This document shows, one piece after another, positions 11,190 to 23,595 of a stretch of 64,000 nt of DNA. The translations under genes were made by a program, and so were the position numbers. Below the pieces are notes generated by a model. The model was not told where the DNA came from. It saw only the letters and a program-made list of their open reading frames with translations, and ran no database searches. Source of the DNA: Mytilisepta virgata (lineage: Eukaryota; Mollusca; Bivalvia; Mytilida; Mytilidae); NCBI GenBank assembly GCA_028015205.1, contig CM051512.1:19375139-19439138 (forward strand), given 5' to 3'. Positions within the stretch are counted from its first letter, which is position 1. The number at the start of each line of letters is the position of its first letter.

Positions 11190-13860
11190 ATATTATACTG
11201 GATGCAATTGTCACCGCATACGGAGAGGGTAAAATCCAAAGAATACCACCCGTCGTCAAGATGGGTGGAGCCTAGTTTCAGGTGATTGAAATACCACATC
11301 TCTATCAACCAATGAGAAACCAAGATTTTTGCACTATAAATTATCAAATACCTAATCAGAATACAAACGAAGAATACCCTCTAACCGTGTTTCAACACAT
11401 CAATTTTTATTTGCCCACTCCATTAAGAGGCTTTGTCAGTTGCTTTCCGTTTATACCGTAGTGTATTTAATTGAATTTCTAATTTTAAATGTGAACGATG
11501 AAGAGCTTGCTATGCAGCGTTGCTAAATACTTCTATCTGTATATCAAGCTGAAGGCTTCAATATACAGTCAGTTTTAAGTGTTAAGCTGTTTCTATATTG
11601 TACAGTACAGTAATTAATCCCTAAAAAATCTTGTAAAGAATATGTATACATAAATTAAAGAACAAGAGTCACTTTTGTGCACTAAAATGTTAAACATATA
11701 CCTTATCTGAATATATCCGTCGCTGTTGTTTAATAAAACAATAAAAAGTGAGGAAACATTATCATCGATCTAAATGCATAACCATAAAAATAAAATATAC
11801 TAGACATTGAACCCGCGCGAGCGCGGGAAAATAAGCTTTTTTTGTGGTGGCCATATTGACTATACAAATTTGTTGCGGCCATGCCATTCATGGAACAGGA
11901 ACTCAATATGGATGATGTGGCAGGCTTCCATAAACTTTCCTGTCAAGTAGGTGGTATCAACTGATAGTTTCATGTCTATATGTGCTGCATGTACTATTCT
12001 TAGAAATGAATTTTAATGCAGACTTTAACCAAAGTCACTGAAGCGTGAAATGTAGGTCATCGTGACCCAATTGTCATGGCTGTTCGTTACTACCGAAGAT
12101 GTATCCACTGATGCAGTAGACTGTATGCCACGTAGAATTACCAAAATGGACCTTAACGTGCCATCAAAGTCAAAATCTATGACGAAAACACAACCACATA
12201 AATTGTCAATATTTTTATTGTTATAATTAATTCTGAAATGGAACTTGATGAAAAGCTTTCATTACTAAATACACATTTCATAATGCATTACCTTTTTCCT
12301 TCAGAATAAATATGAAAATGAAATTGTAGACGTAAACATTTCCTTAGTGACGGATGAATTTTTCAAAAGATGCCGTGAGTTATTTAGAGCATATTTTTGG
12401 AAAATAATTGTTCCAATTGTTCCATTGTCATCATGGGCAGGGCAAGCGAGGCTTAATTTCACAAATATATCCAATAATCAGAAGGTGTGAAGCATTTTTA
12501 GTGTGTGGCTGCTTGTGTTGTCCCCGTTTATATTTATCAAAGATGTCCGAGATAAATGTCGTCATTAATGATAAAGATGACCATTTGTTAAAAATATTTT
12601 TATCTAGGGCTTACAGTAGAGATATATTTAGACAGGTCACATGACAAATAATTTAAAAATAGATAATGGTTGGTTTTATCACTTTGTGCAAGGTAAACAT
12701 CCGAGCAATCCAAAAAACAACTAAGTTAGGAATTCCTCTGAACTTTACCTTACTTCTTCATTATCTTCAAAGTTCATAACCTTTACAGTTAGGAGAAATT
12801 GCGTTATTGTAGAAAAACAATCCTGAATACATAAAGCGGAAACATCCCACTCGAAGAAGAATGTTTTTAATTTTTTTTAATTCTTCTTCTGTAATTTCAA
12901 ACAGAAATACATTAAAAATATGTGCATACTTGTTTATTTAAATCAATGTGCTAAAATGATGCCTTCGAGAACCTTCTAAGGGATACGTTGGGAGAATTCA
13001 TATCGGAAAAGTGGATACAAATTCCATTTGCACATAAACAAAACTGTAGTTTAAATTTATAAATGCAGATTGTCAAATCCGATAATAACCTTTATAATCT
13101 GAACTATACATCGTTTATTTTGAACCACGCGTTTTGCCGCCTATTCGGCTAATTCGTAAATTTAGTATTATAGATTTCTTTTAACTGTTAAGCACGTCTT
13201 AATTCAGTCATCAATTGTTTTATAAGTACACTTTTTTCTGGATAGCTCTGGGGGACAGCCTCTGAATTCGGTCATCACGAAGTTTCCATAGATTTTTCCG
13301 GACATTCGGTCCTGCAAGGATGTTGGATTTGCTGGACCGAAAAAAAATAGCCGACATTTACAAACATTTGAATGACCCGGATGTTTCGATTGCGATTTTA
13401 ATTTTCGAACCGATGTCAGACATGTCAGACTTTCGGACCGGGAATGTTAAATTCCGGCGGACCAATCCCGATCCCTCCGGAATTGTCTGAATGACCAACG
13501 ATTTTCGAGAAGACTGTGAATTAACCTCGGCATCCGTTTCAAATACTAGCAAATACTTCTCCGGATAAGCTGTGCATTACTGGTGTGAATTGCACAAAAT
13601 GATATGGTGAAAGAAGAAAAGGTCTTAAATTCCAACAGGAAATAAAACTATACATACATGTTAAATTTGAACAGGGTCCATTTATATGTAGTAGGGTTTA
13701 TCTTACATCCTGTAGTTGCCATTGTCTTTTTCTTTTATATTGCGGCGTTTCCTTTTTAAATGTTAACTATGTACAATGCAGTAAATCTGTAAGGATTCAC
13801 GGATTACAACATGCGAAGATGTTATTTTCAGCGCATAATGTAAGTTCTTCATTGTATCAT
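11190..13860. other. No gene recognised; GC hairpin and a GC-richer patch
   Basis: A strong small hairpin lies at 11812-11827 (cccgcgc, GA loop, gcgcggg). From about 13240 to 13560 the sequence is richer in CG dinucleotides and in 'ccgga/tccgg' words than its surroundings, and holds a 64-codon minus-strand frame without known similarity. I could not tie either to a gene. Confidence 0.45.
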
Positions 13861-13867
13861 ACTTGTT

Positions 13868-14229
13868 TAGGCCACACCAAATTGATTTTTAGTTCTTTGG
13901 ATTTCGCCGCTTCGATTTTAGACTGTAAATTTTAATAAAATTTATTTTTTGCCGCTTCAATTTGCAAAAATGCTGCAAATTCACCCAAATTCTTCATTTT
14001 TCAAAGAAATAAAAAATAAAAAGTGCTCAACCGCTCCTGAAATTTTGTTGAAATTAGGTATGTTTTCCCTTTTTTGCAAAATGTTAGCTAAATCATTTGT
14101 GCCGCACGTAAATTTGATCTTCGCCAGAAAAAAACTAGTCATCAAGAAAAAAATTAAAATTTCGCTCGCTCGCACATATTTTTGTCAAAAAAAATCCAAA
14201 GACCTAACAATCTATTTTGTGTGGCCTTA
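13868..14229. mobile_element. Inverted-repeat element (MITE-like) with about 36-bp ends
   Basis: The left end reads 'taggccacaccaaattgat' then 'tagttctttggattt'; the right end, reverse-complemented, reads 'taaggccacacaaaatagat' then 'taggtctttggattt'. The 362-bp length, long imperfect terminal repeats and AT-rich interior fit a non-autonomous DNA transposon. The open frames inside (both strands) are not conserved proteins. Confidence 0.8.
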
Positions 14230-14559
14230 CTTAAATTAAAGAGTTTCTGATTGGAAAACACATTAAACACATTAAATCAGTACAAAAAAGCAAATCCTAT
14301 ATTATGTTTTTCTTCGTTTAATGACATACATCAGGAAGCTGATGAACTTTCATACTAATCCTGAAACACAATAATTTTAATACCAAATGTATATGATTTA
14401 TATAAACCGTTAATGCTGCCTGCCCAAATAGTACACGCTATAATTAATTTATGGATGTCATCAACGTTTAAAACCCTTTCGTTAACCGAAAGGCCGAGTA
14501 TAAAAACATGAGATCGAGTATGAAAACTGTATTAATATGCGTATGAACGAATTATCGAT

Positions 14560-14725
14560 CGCTGAAATCATCAACGTTGCTCTTACTCCTAGATGCCGCG
14601 TGCTTGTCAGAGAAGCAGCAAATACCAATTTTAATGTCTTTGGGTTGAACCGGCCGGGGATCGAACCCGCGACCTTCCGCACCCGAGACAAGCACGCTAC
14701 CACGAAACCACCGAGGCGATTTATT
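14560..14725 (-). repeat. Truncated copy of SINE family B
   Basis: Read on the minus strand it starts with a tRNA-like head: A-box-like 'ggtggtttcgtggtagcg' and B-box 'gggttcgatccccggcc'. It then continues 'aaagacattaaaattgg' and 'tttgctgcttctc', matching 42004-42365. The 3' half is missing after about 14565. Confidence 0.85.
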
Positions 14726-14739
14726 AAATTTGAATTCCT

Positions 14740-15240
14740 TAGCGTAGTATAATCTAAAATAAAATCATCAAAATGTATAGGCTGTATTTAAATACGCTAT
14801 AAAAAATCTAAAACAAATAGGTAGTTCTAGGATTTATCTATTCTTCATTGCATATTGATTACTAAAAAATGAGATATTAATTAAAAGTCTCGACTAATGG
14901 ATGTTCACTTTGTCATTTAAGATAATAAATAACAATGCAAAGTAAATTTCTGATTTCATAGACGATTATGAAGGTAGAAAGATACAAATTTTTATAAACG
15001 TGAAAGATAGTTTTAAAGTATCCTCGAAATAATATGCAGAAAAAAAAACAAATGAAAATGTGGCAGAAGGGTGACTTCAAAAAAGAAAAAAAAACTCTTG
15101 AAACAATGGATTATTTATGTTTTTGGCATGTGTTATCTTGATTTCAATATTTATATATATTATATGTGACAGCTATAAATATTGAGAGTACGATTACACG
15201 TTTGCCAACATTTAATTTCAGCTTTTACTTTCAACTGGTG
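14740..15240. other. No gene recognised; AT-rich sequence
   Basis: Nothing supportable. The stretch 'tttgccaacatttaatt' (15199-15215) also occurs in the inverted pair at 28094 and 28640, so a small element end may lie here. Confidence 0.4.
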
Positions 15241-15242
15241 GG

Positions 15243-15269
15243 TTGGGGGGGGGGGGGGGGAGGGGGGGA
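15243..15269 (+). repeat. Poly-G tract
   Basis: A nearly pure G run broken by one A. It is the first of several G or C tracts between 15.2 and 17.3 kb (also 15916-15933 as C, 16815-16847, 17040-17072 and 17281-17316). Confidence 0.9.
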
Positions 15270-15287
15270 GATCAAAATTTTGAAACT

Positions 15288-15957
15288 GCATATTTTTTCG
15301 TTGGAATTTGGTTCTGGTTTTTCTTTTCCGGCCGCTATTGCGGCCTAATTTTTTTCTTCATTTAAGCCAAAAAAGGGCCCTTTTCATCTGATATTGTTTC
15401 ATTCGGTTAGCTTAACTGTGTATGTTTAATTCTAAATGTGTTGACACACCTTGTTATTCAATCAAGACCAAGCTAATATATATAGTTATCCCACTCGGAC
15501 TTGTGTCTGTTAAGTTCCATTTTCGCTAAAAGCACATTTAGAACCAAAACACTAAACACACAAAATTTGACCATTGTTGCAGTCTTTCAGGAATTCCCAC
15601 TTAAAAGGTGCAGAAAATGACAAAAATGTGTTTTCAACGTTTTTTATGAGCTTACTGTAAGTTTTGTGTTGGATTTATCAATGCAGAAAATTGAGACGTA
15701 AACAGAAACTATTTTTACTATGAGAAAAAGATAAATTTCACAGATAATAACTACTTTCAGAAAATGGCCCTCTGAGTGAAACAATTTCTCGCCTTATTGG
15801 CCCAACCTCTTTCCTGATTGACACAGGTCCTGCTTTTTTTCACACCTAAAGTGATTCCGTCTTCTTATTTTGCCAAAAGTCTGATCCTGCCTTTTTATTT
15901 CGAATTTAATCCTAGCCCCCCCCCCCCCCCCCCGCTAAAAATCAAATGGTTGCTCAT
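15288..15957 (+). mobile_element. Inverted-repeat element, copy 2, interrupted by an insertion
   Basis: Two halves match the element at 21099-21344. The left half is 15288-15374 (through 'tttaagccaaaaaa'); the right half is 15809-15957 (from 'ttcctgattgacacagg' to 'atcaaatggttgctc'). The intact copy is about 245 bp, so 430 bp were inserted between them. The left tip is obscured by the poly-G run. Confidence 0.7.
15375..15802. mobile_element. Insertion of about 430 bp inside another element
   Basis: Foreign sequence splitting copy 2 of the element family. Its two ends are loosely inverted: GGGCC, 13 bases, 'attgtttca' on both ends when one is reverse-complemented. No coding capacity. It is probably a second small DNA element, but the end repeats are weak. 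Confidence 0.5.
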
Positions 15958-16763
15958 TGGAACATCTTCGCAAATGTTGTCGACACACATCGCGCTATTA
16001 GCTTGTGCTTTATATACATGCTCCTAACAAAATATCGAATCTTAATCTTGTTTCAAATATATACGGGGATACATAGTGACTATTTTAGCAAACGACGGGA
16101 GGACATATGTACTGTTGCACTAAATGCATTTATGTTTGCAACAAGAACATCATAACAAATTATTTTTTAAAAACGTGATTTTTTACCACATAAACTTAGA
16201 TTCGTATCAAACTATATTTACAAAGAGAAGGATACGAATAACATTTCAAGGTAAAGGATATCTCGAACATCAAACAATGTACCTGTAAGGAAGGAGTCTA
16301 GTAAAGATAAATACATTTATGTTTATCTAAAAGATACAAGAATTACTCGATTTTCATTTATATTTTAATAATATAAGCGACATCCGCCACACAACAAAAT
16401 ATAGTACATTATTGTCAATATCAATGAAAATACAAAATATGAATATAAAACTATTGTAGATTGGAATTTTAAAATTATTTATCGTGTACATAAACGTTAA
16501 AAGCGTAATAAATAAAATTGCGTGTATGAAGGCACCCATATTGTATTGAAACATGACATTTTTATGATTTATTAATTATATTCAAAAATAGTTAATAGTA
16601 TTGATGATGTAATTTTTGATGATTTTTTTAAATGTTTTATTAAAACGCTTAAGTGATGAATAAATTTAGATTTGAAATGCCTAACACATGATACGTTTTC
16701 TATAGCATGTAAAATTATCATAAGTTTAAATGAGACATGGACTACCGAATTATACCAAACCGA

Positions 16764-17138
16764 TTAGGGACGAGATAAAAAGTTCAATGTAGGATAAACA
16801 ACGTAATTCAAATTGTTTGGGGGTGGGGGAGGGGGGGGGGGGGGGGGTAAAAATCACTGCAAGTTTTGTTATCCGACATCGATTTTCGGAATGAAAAATA
16901 CGGATTCAAGTGATGTCCAAGTCAATATACAGAACAAGCATACATTGTTGAGGAAAAACAGGCCCCATGATACAAAAAGTATACTCTCAAAGCATATGCC
17001 CATATTGTTCAATCAGTTTTTCCCAAATTAAGTTAAGACGGGGGATTGGGGGGGGGGGGGGGGGGGGGGGGGTCAGTGAAAAAACTATGTGAATTAAGTT
17101 TTCTTTATCCAACATTGAGCTTTTGATCTCGTCCCTTA
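16764..17138. mobile_element. Inverted-repeat element with internal poly-G tracts
   Basis: Left end 16764-16812 ('ttagggacgagataaaaag', 'caatgtaggataaa', 'aattcaaa') pairs with the reverse complement of 17088-17138 ('taagggacgagatcaaaag', 'caatgttggataaa', 'ttaattcaca'). Each arm is followed inward by a long G run on the plus strand. The 72-codon frame across the middle begins with the glycines of the first G run and is not a gene. Confidence 0.75.
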
Positions 17139-17139
17139 C

Positions 17140-18400
17140 GTTAGTAGTGTTCATTTGGTAATTCTGTATTATAGAAGGTATATGAAGGATTAATTATTGA
17201 CAAAACTACAAATGTAGCGATTTACTCTTAATTTTCTGCAGCGTTTGCAGAATGGCAAAAATAAAACAAAATCCAAGAATGGGGAAGGGGGGGGGGGTGG
17301 TGGGAGTGGGGGTGTGGGCTGGGGATGGTGGTCGCGGAGACAATTGCTTTTGTAAAGATTGAATTTTATCACAGCATTTCATGCAAGTATAAAGTAGAAA
17401 ACTGGGGTAGAGAGGTTCTTAATGTGGAAAAATGAAGTTGGACACTGCAAGAAATTATTTATTGACCAAACGAAATCCTCTTAAAAAGAGCTGTTACAGG
17501 CAGTTGTTTACTTAGATAGAGACTGTCCTTCTCAACACCAGGTGTAAGCCAGTAGACTCTGATTATGGAAATGTATACCTTGGAACTAACTCGACCCTGG
17601 GATGTAAATGGGTAGGGTAAACTGGAGCACTACTGATAGTGTTTGGTCATATTAATTTCAAAGGTTCCCATCTAATATTTTTAATGAAGTTTTAAAAATA
17701 ATCTATACCACAGGTCTAATTTTTTTGTGACGTATTTATAATTGTTCATTCATTTCCCCAGTTTTTGATTTTTAGTAAGGTTAGTTGTTCATGTCATAAT
17801 GCTGTCAATATTAATACTATATACGTTGTGATGAACTTTATCAACGGTTATTATAAATGATTTGGAAGTTTTTACAGTCATTTCAGTTAATAATGAAACA
17901 TTTGACATTTGACCAGTTTGACACATACATCTAATTTTCAAAATACAAAGGATAGATAAATTGCAGTGCTAGAAAATGAGTAAAACGTAAGTATGTACTG
18001 TTATGTTAAAACAAACTACATAATCTTGAAGTTTCATAAGTTTATAAAATCTTTGTACAGTGGACTCGCGCTTCCTCGAATACGTTTAAGTCGAACGGTC
18101 GGGTAACTCGAACAAACTATTTCGATTCTATAAATTTACTTTTGAAGGCTCACTTTTCCGGTAAAGTTAAAGGAAATTGGCTGAAATTACCTTTAAGTTG
18201 TGAATAAGCTACAAATGATGTTCTTAAATGCTGATTTTTTTCATTAAAATTTGAAGTTTGCTGGAAAAAAAGGACCTTTTAAAAATATTTGATTACATTA
18301 CGGTTTCTTTTGATCAAACTTAAAACAATTACGCCATGGAACATGTATGGTTGACATATATTATACAATTATGGCACTTTACTGAGTGCAGTATCATGTT
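17140..18400. other. No gene recognised; G-rich microsatellite at 17281-17330
   Basis: Apart from an interrupted G/T run near 17281-17330 there is nothing supportable. The proline-rich minus-strand frame at 17190-17372 is the complement of that run. Confidence 0.5.
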
Positions 18401-18402
18401 TT

Positions 18403-18470
18403 ATTGACCACTTAACAGGAATATTGTCCAAGGCCAACGACCGCGGGCAATATTGCTTTAAGTGGTCAAT
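18403..18470. repeat. Imperfect hairpin
   Basis: 'attgaccacttaa..g..atattg' on the left pairs with 'caatattgctttaagtggtcaat' on the right around a GC-rich loop. The span is about 68 bp. Role unknown. Confidence 0.65.
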
Positions 18471-18940
18471 ATCTACTTAATAGCTACTGATGTATAGGGA
18501 AATATCAGGATATACAGGCTGCCCGAGGGTCATGGTATGGACCGGGAAACTGATACATTTCACTTTAAATAGCATAAATTGGAAATCACCTGTTTCTAAA
18601 AATAGTTGACCGTACTATATCACTTTTACTGTGCAATACCACAAAATATGGACTAGTTTGAAACGCACGGTTTCTATATAAATCTCAAAGTTCGAACTGT
18701 AATAATACAAAATATGGTGCAAAACGAATTATGGAATATTGAACATGAGAAACTTAATCATGTAATACTGGAACGTAACACAAGTAGTAAGAAAGCGCGA
18801 TTTTATGACTGTTTATCCAGTATCTTCATAGTCTCTGTAAAGTATTCAACAATCAACTCAAAAGCCACGTTGAGTTCTAATTACCTGATTCGAAGTGATA
18901 TTAAATCATGACATTCTTTACAACATTTGCAGTCGTGAGT

Positions 18941-19165
18941 TCAAGAAGTTGCTATTTCAATAATACCATTTTATACCAGAGTTTTCAGTTCATGATATCA
19001 TTTTTAAGTAGAGTTTTGACTTCCAGAAATTCCTGAGTTTTAAACATGTTATTTTCAACCAGAAGTTTGTAATTCAATTCAAGCCATTTTAAACCATGTT
19101 TTTTAATTCTGGAAATTGCTATTTCAATCATAACATTTTTTACCACAATTTTGAACTCCAGAAGG
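18941..19165 (+). repeat. Degenerate tandem repeat of about 80 bp, three units
   Basis: 'gaagttgctatttcaata' at 18945 recurs as 'gaaattgctatttcaatc' at 19110, and a diverged middle unit starts near 19022 ('ccagaaattcctgag'). Each unit continues with 'acattttwtacca' or 'ttattttcaacca'. The 61-codon minus-strand frame here reflects the repetition. Confidence 0.5.
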
Positions 19166-20399
19166 TGCAAAATAATTACACATGGAAGTATAAGGTCGTC
19201 ATATTTAATTGATCAATAAGCTACATTTGTATAATAATTATTTTAGTACAAAATCTATGTTTTGCACTAGTCCTGAAATAAATTATTTCCCGTTTGTTGA
19301 TGACCATATCCCCCATATGACCCCCATAAAGGAATAAATTAGCAATGTCAGTAAACACTAGGGGCGCCACTGGACGGAAACCACAGTTTGTTTACAGTAT
19401 ACTGGTCCCAAAATAGGCTGGAAAAGGTTTTAACGAAGCGGAATCCAGTTTTCAAATAACTTCCCCCAAAACAGCTACCTGACATTGCTAAATAAATAGG
19501 ACTGCAGGAAACTGATGAGTATTTATTTTAAAAATAACCCTTTGTCCCAAGATGTATGTTTGAAAGGAATAATATATAATTCAAATATAATCATTGAACT
19601 CTGATAAATGTTTCCTCCACGTTCTTTGAGTGGTAATGAAAATACGGCCTCTTTAGTTCATTATAAATGGCAATCTGTAAATTTATTGTGCTAACGAACT
19701 GTTTTGTACTTTTATTCAAATGTAATTATTCATTTTTTTCTTTCTTCATTAGCGATTCTTATATGTGATTAATTGAAAAGAAAATTAGAACTAAATTGTA
19801 TATTTTCGACTTATTCTTTGAGTTCTGTTATTATTAGATATAGAAAATATGTTGTAAGTTTTTAATAGATCAATTATGTTTCTATTTAAGTGCAATGGTC
19901 GTTTTTCTCGTTACTTAAACGATTTCTTAGTATATTCTTTCCATTGCCATGATTTAAATTTCGATACACTGAAACAAACCGAGTGTCGTCTGAAATGGTT
20001 AAGGCCAAAGAAATGGCATGCTGAAAAAGCAACAGAAAAAAAAAAAAAAAAACAACAATATATAGGAATCAAATTCAAACGCAGAAGAGAGGCAGGTTAT
20101 AAAAAACCTTTGGACGAGCTATCATAAATTTAAAACTTATTTAAATTTTCTTAATAAGTAGATAACCAATATTGTTATCTTCATTATCAAATATAAATAT
20201 TTGTGATCTGATGACCTTTTCACAACAGTTGACCTTTGAAGTTTGCCTACCATTCATGAAATATATATTTGTTTAGGGGAGGGGAAAATCTTGTAATATA
20301 GATTTATGAAACTCTTCTGTCTACTATATATAAAAGTTTCTTTACACACATGACTGTAGTGGCTTTGAGGTTTTCAACGATAAATTAATAGAAACACTC

Positions 20400-20760
20400 A
20401 CACCTTACTAGAAGACCTGAGGGGAGAGAACAGGACAGGGGGTATTTTCTCCTCTGCCCATCCCTCTCTGCCTTCTCCTGTCCAATCGCCCCCTTCTCCC
20501 CCCTTTCTCCCATATCCCGTTGACATGCTCCTCCTTCTCTCTCATAACGAAATAGCCTTTTTGTATTGGTTACCATTCATCATTTCAATTTGATAGACAA
20601 AAGACCTCCATATCTATGATTTAGGAGTCTTAGATTTTTTACCGTGTGTTACGGAAGTAAGCATTACCAGATACGATTTTCCACACTTTCTCCTTTCTCA
20701 GGCCCACTCTCTCTCTTCTTGCTCCTCTATCTCCCTTCAGGCTCCCGCCTTAAGTTTGAC
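20400..20760 (+). repeat. Pyrimidine-rich low-complexity tract
   Basis: A long C/T-biased stretch ('ctctctctcttcttgctcct' type) from about 20440 to 20545 and again 20685-20750. A purine patch near 20410-20440 ('gacctgaggggagagaaca') is roughly complementary to 20720-20745, suggesting a loose foldback. No coding call is made. Confidence 0.5.
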
Positions 20761-21098
20761 TTGTCGTTGGATTTCGGTCTTGTTGACTTTCCTCGGTCAT
20801 TTCGCATCGGTATATTTTTTTGACGATATTCCTTGATTTTCGGAATTTTTGTATGGCCAAATCGACAACAAGTTGGCCCTATCGCGGATTTCGCAGGCAT
20901 CAAGAATTTTCGCGCACATTGGCCTCGTCAAACATGAGTTGATGACAAAAACAGATCTATAAATAAAACCCTCCCACCCGCTCTTCAATTTACGGATTAT
21001 TGTTTTGGTTTTGAACAATTAAGGCCTTCAGCCGACAACTGATGACTCGTAAATCGACATTTTGCATCACAGAGAATTTGTTGACTTGAATTTACCTT

Positions 21099-21344
21099 AG
21101 GGAGCAAACAAATGATAGATCCTGCATATTTTTTTCGTCGAAAATTTGGTCCTGGATTTTTTTTTTATAATTTTCAGTTAAGCCAAAAAATTTCCTGATT
21201 GGCACAGATCCTGCATTTTTTCACACGTAAAGTGGTCCTGTCTTTTTATTTTGCCAAAAAATCCTGGTCCTACCTTTTTATTTCAAATGTGATCCTAGCC
21301 CCTCACCCGCATCCCCCCAATAAATATCAAATGGTTGCTTCCTT
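21099..21344 (+). mobile_element. Inverted-repeat element, copy 3
   Basis: Starts 'agggagcaaacaaatg' and ends 'caaatggttgcttcctta', imperfect inverted repeats of the same family as 2349-2630. The interior has 'tcctgattggcacag', 'cacacgtaaagtggtcctg' and 'tttttattttgccaaaaa'. About 246 bp, non-coding. Confidence 0.75.
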
Positions 21345-23265
21345 ACAAGAGATAATAGAATCCAAACGAGCCTGAAGAAAACAATGGATGCATAAAAATT
21401 ATTACAGGTATAACGAATTAATCAATTAATATTAAAAAATAGTTCTTGAGTATGAAAGTTATCAGATGTTAAGAGAGAGTTAATCTACGAGCTATGTTCT
21501 AATGTGACGTTATAGAGTTTTCAGGTATTTTGATGTGAAACTGATATTGCAATATCCGGTCGGATGTGTTTATTTCTATACATAATCCTTAATTAACGGA
21601 GAATGCGTTCGATTTTGTGTAGGTTGTGAAATTTGTTTTTATTTCACACTTCCGCGGCCCCTTTCATCTGGAATTAAACATAAGCAAATTTAACTTTATT
21701 TTTATTTACGTATACATGTTTATCAAAATAATAATAGAATATTTTATGGTTTTAGTGAAACTAGATCAATCGAAACACAAATGATTGAAAAAGAAATGTA
21801 TATGCGGAACTTGAGCTGGTAGCAAACCAATATACAAGCCACTAAATGGTCTCAGAAACGAGTGGCAAAAATCAGTGAATATGGCCATGGATTCTAAATT
21901 ACATCTCAGTGGATTCTAAATTACATCTGTTAAAAAAATTGGGGGTCGATAGGCAATAACTTAAAAATCGGGGGCTGCCTAAGACTAGTTTAATAAGAAA
22001 TTGCCCGATTTAAACAAAGTTCTCAGATATCAAGCTACATGTACATATATATGAAATCACACATTAAGTAAAACTCTTTCCGAGTAATAAGTACTTAGTT
22101 TACGTACTCGAAACTAATACATGAAACGATTGAAATGAAAATTGGCAAAATCAAAGCGACGCAATAAACTGAAAGAGGAAAACTACCAAAATCCAAAGGA
22201 AAATCAGGAAAGAGCTATTCACGAGAAAAATACATCTTTGCTCCCAAAAATTTATTAATTTCATAACTGCATGTTACAGGTATCTAGAAAATAGTCTTAA
22301 ATGATATTTTCTAACTTGTTTTATCAACAGCTTAGGTATTTGTTTTTTGTATTATTACTTGTAAATGAAATTTGTACTGGTATTTAGCTGAACCAAAATC
22401 TTTGATTGATGTCAGTATTATGGGAGGGAAACATAACTTGAAGGAACACCTTATACATAACCTTCAATAAACTAACATTTAGTATTCTTGTTTGTGAAAA
22501 GAATAACTTTTCAATGATAAATCTGCCAAATGTTTATACCAGCGTGCTGTTCAAAGCCATTATTAAAGCGTTTGGACGAATTAGACGTCAAATGAGACCT
22601 TTTCGCATTTCCGCTGCAAATACCGCAAGTGTCCTAATTGAAATAGAAAATAAGAATTTAATTGGTTTTTGCATGTTAAATTAAGTCGTATTTGTGCAAC
22701 CTAAATGAAAAAATGTAAATAGCCAATCTGACATCACAATAAGATGCTATTTTGGTTTGTCTCTGCGTAAAGTAATCCGTTTTAAATTGGATTTAATTTC
22801 ATGTTTAAACTTAATTCATAGTATTAGTATTTTAATATATAAAAGCTAACAACATTTCTCAATACAATAAAACACATTTTAAAATGTTTTCTCATGTTGA
22901 AGACGATCTAATATGATAATAAGGATGAATAAAAGAACTAAAATTTGTAAAATAGATTCGTTTTTTCGTGTATGTGAATTCATTCTTAACAAAATGAGAT
23001 AGATTCAAATGTCACTTCATTTCGCCATTATGAAGTTAACATGTTAAAAAAAATTAAAATTAAAATATCACTTTAAAAACCATTTATTGCACGTGCAATT
23101 ATTGTGCATTATATTTCACTATCATTGTGTCTGTTCTGAAGAACGCACAGATAATCAACTTCATCATCACCGTAGACACTGTACGCATAAGAAGTGTAAT
23201 CGCTAAGGTAACTAAAATAAAAACAAATCAGGCAGATATTTTTCCTTTTCCAAATGAATTAGATT
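21345..23265. other. No gene recognised; AT-rich intergenic sequence
   Basis: Only a 23-bp direct duplication near 21890-21930 ('ggattctaaattacatct' twice) was noticed. No exon-like segments seen. Confidence 0.5.
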
Positions 23266-23270
23266 TAGGG

Positions 23271-23432
23271 GATAACTGTATTGTATTTTATCAGTTGCCG
23301 ACGTAAACCGCTGGTTTTACCGTCGCAAATTGAGTTTACCTGGCGACGCGTAGCGGAGCCATGTAAACGGATATTTGCGATTGTAAAACCAGCGGTTTAT
23401 GTCGGCAACTGATAAAATACAATATAGTTATC
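23271..23432. repeat. Long foldback palindrome with about 60-bp arms
   Basis: The left arm 23271-23330 ('gataactgtattgtatttta' onward) pairs with the right arm 23373-23432 around a 42-bp spacer. Most positions match, including 'aaaccgctggttttac' and 'tatcagttgcc' blocks. It has no coding capacity. It could form a long RNA hairpin if transcribed, or be a foldback element. Confidence 0.9.
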
Positions 23433-23435
23433 TCC

Positions 23436-23595
23436 ATTCTAATGCAACCTCCGTTAAACGTTAAAAAATAGAATAAAAAGTAAACAGGAAACGTCAAATG
23501 CGTTTGCGCAACGTTGTCGTCAATGGTAAACCGTGGATTTTACGCTTGACGTTATCCAATCAAAAAGGACGTTATATGTTATGTTGCATTAGAAT
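23436..23595. repeat. Second inverted repeat directly after the palindrome
   Basis: 'attctaatgcaac' (23436-23448) and its exact complement (23583-23595) flank about 134 bp. They begin three bases after the first palindrome ends, so the two structures may be parts of one composite element. Confidence 0.7.

Noticed and set aside
11812..11827. Strong GC hairpin like a bacterial terminator
   Set aside because: Eukaryotic intergenic context, no gene upstream; probably part of a degraded repeat.
16813..17031. Glycine-rich open frame
   Set aside because: The glycines come from a poly-G tract inside a transposable element.
17190..17372. Proline-rich open frame on the minus strand
   Set aside because: Complement of a G-rich microsatellite.
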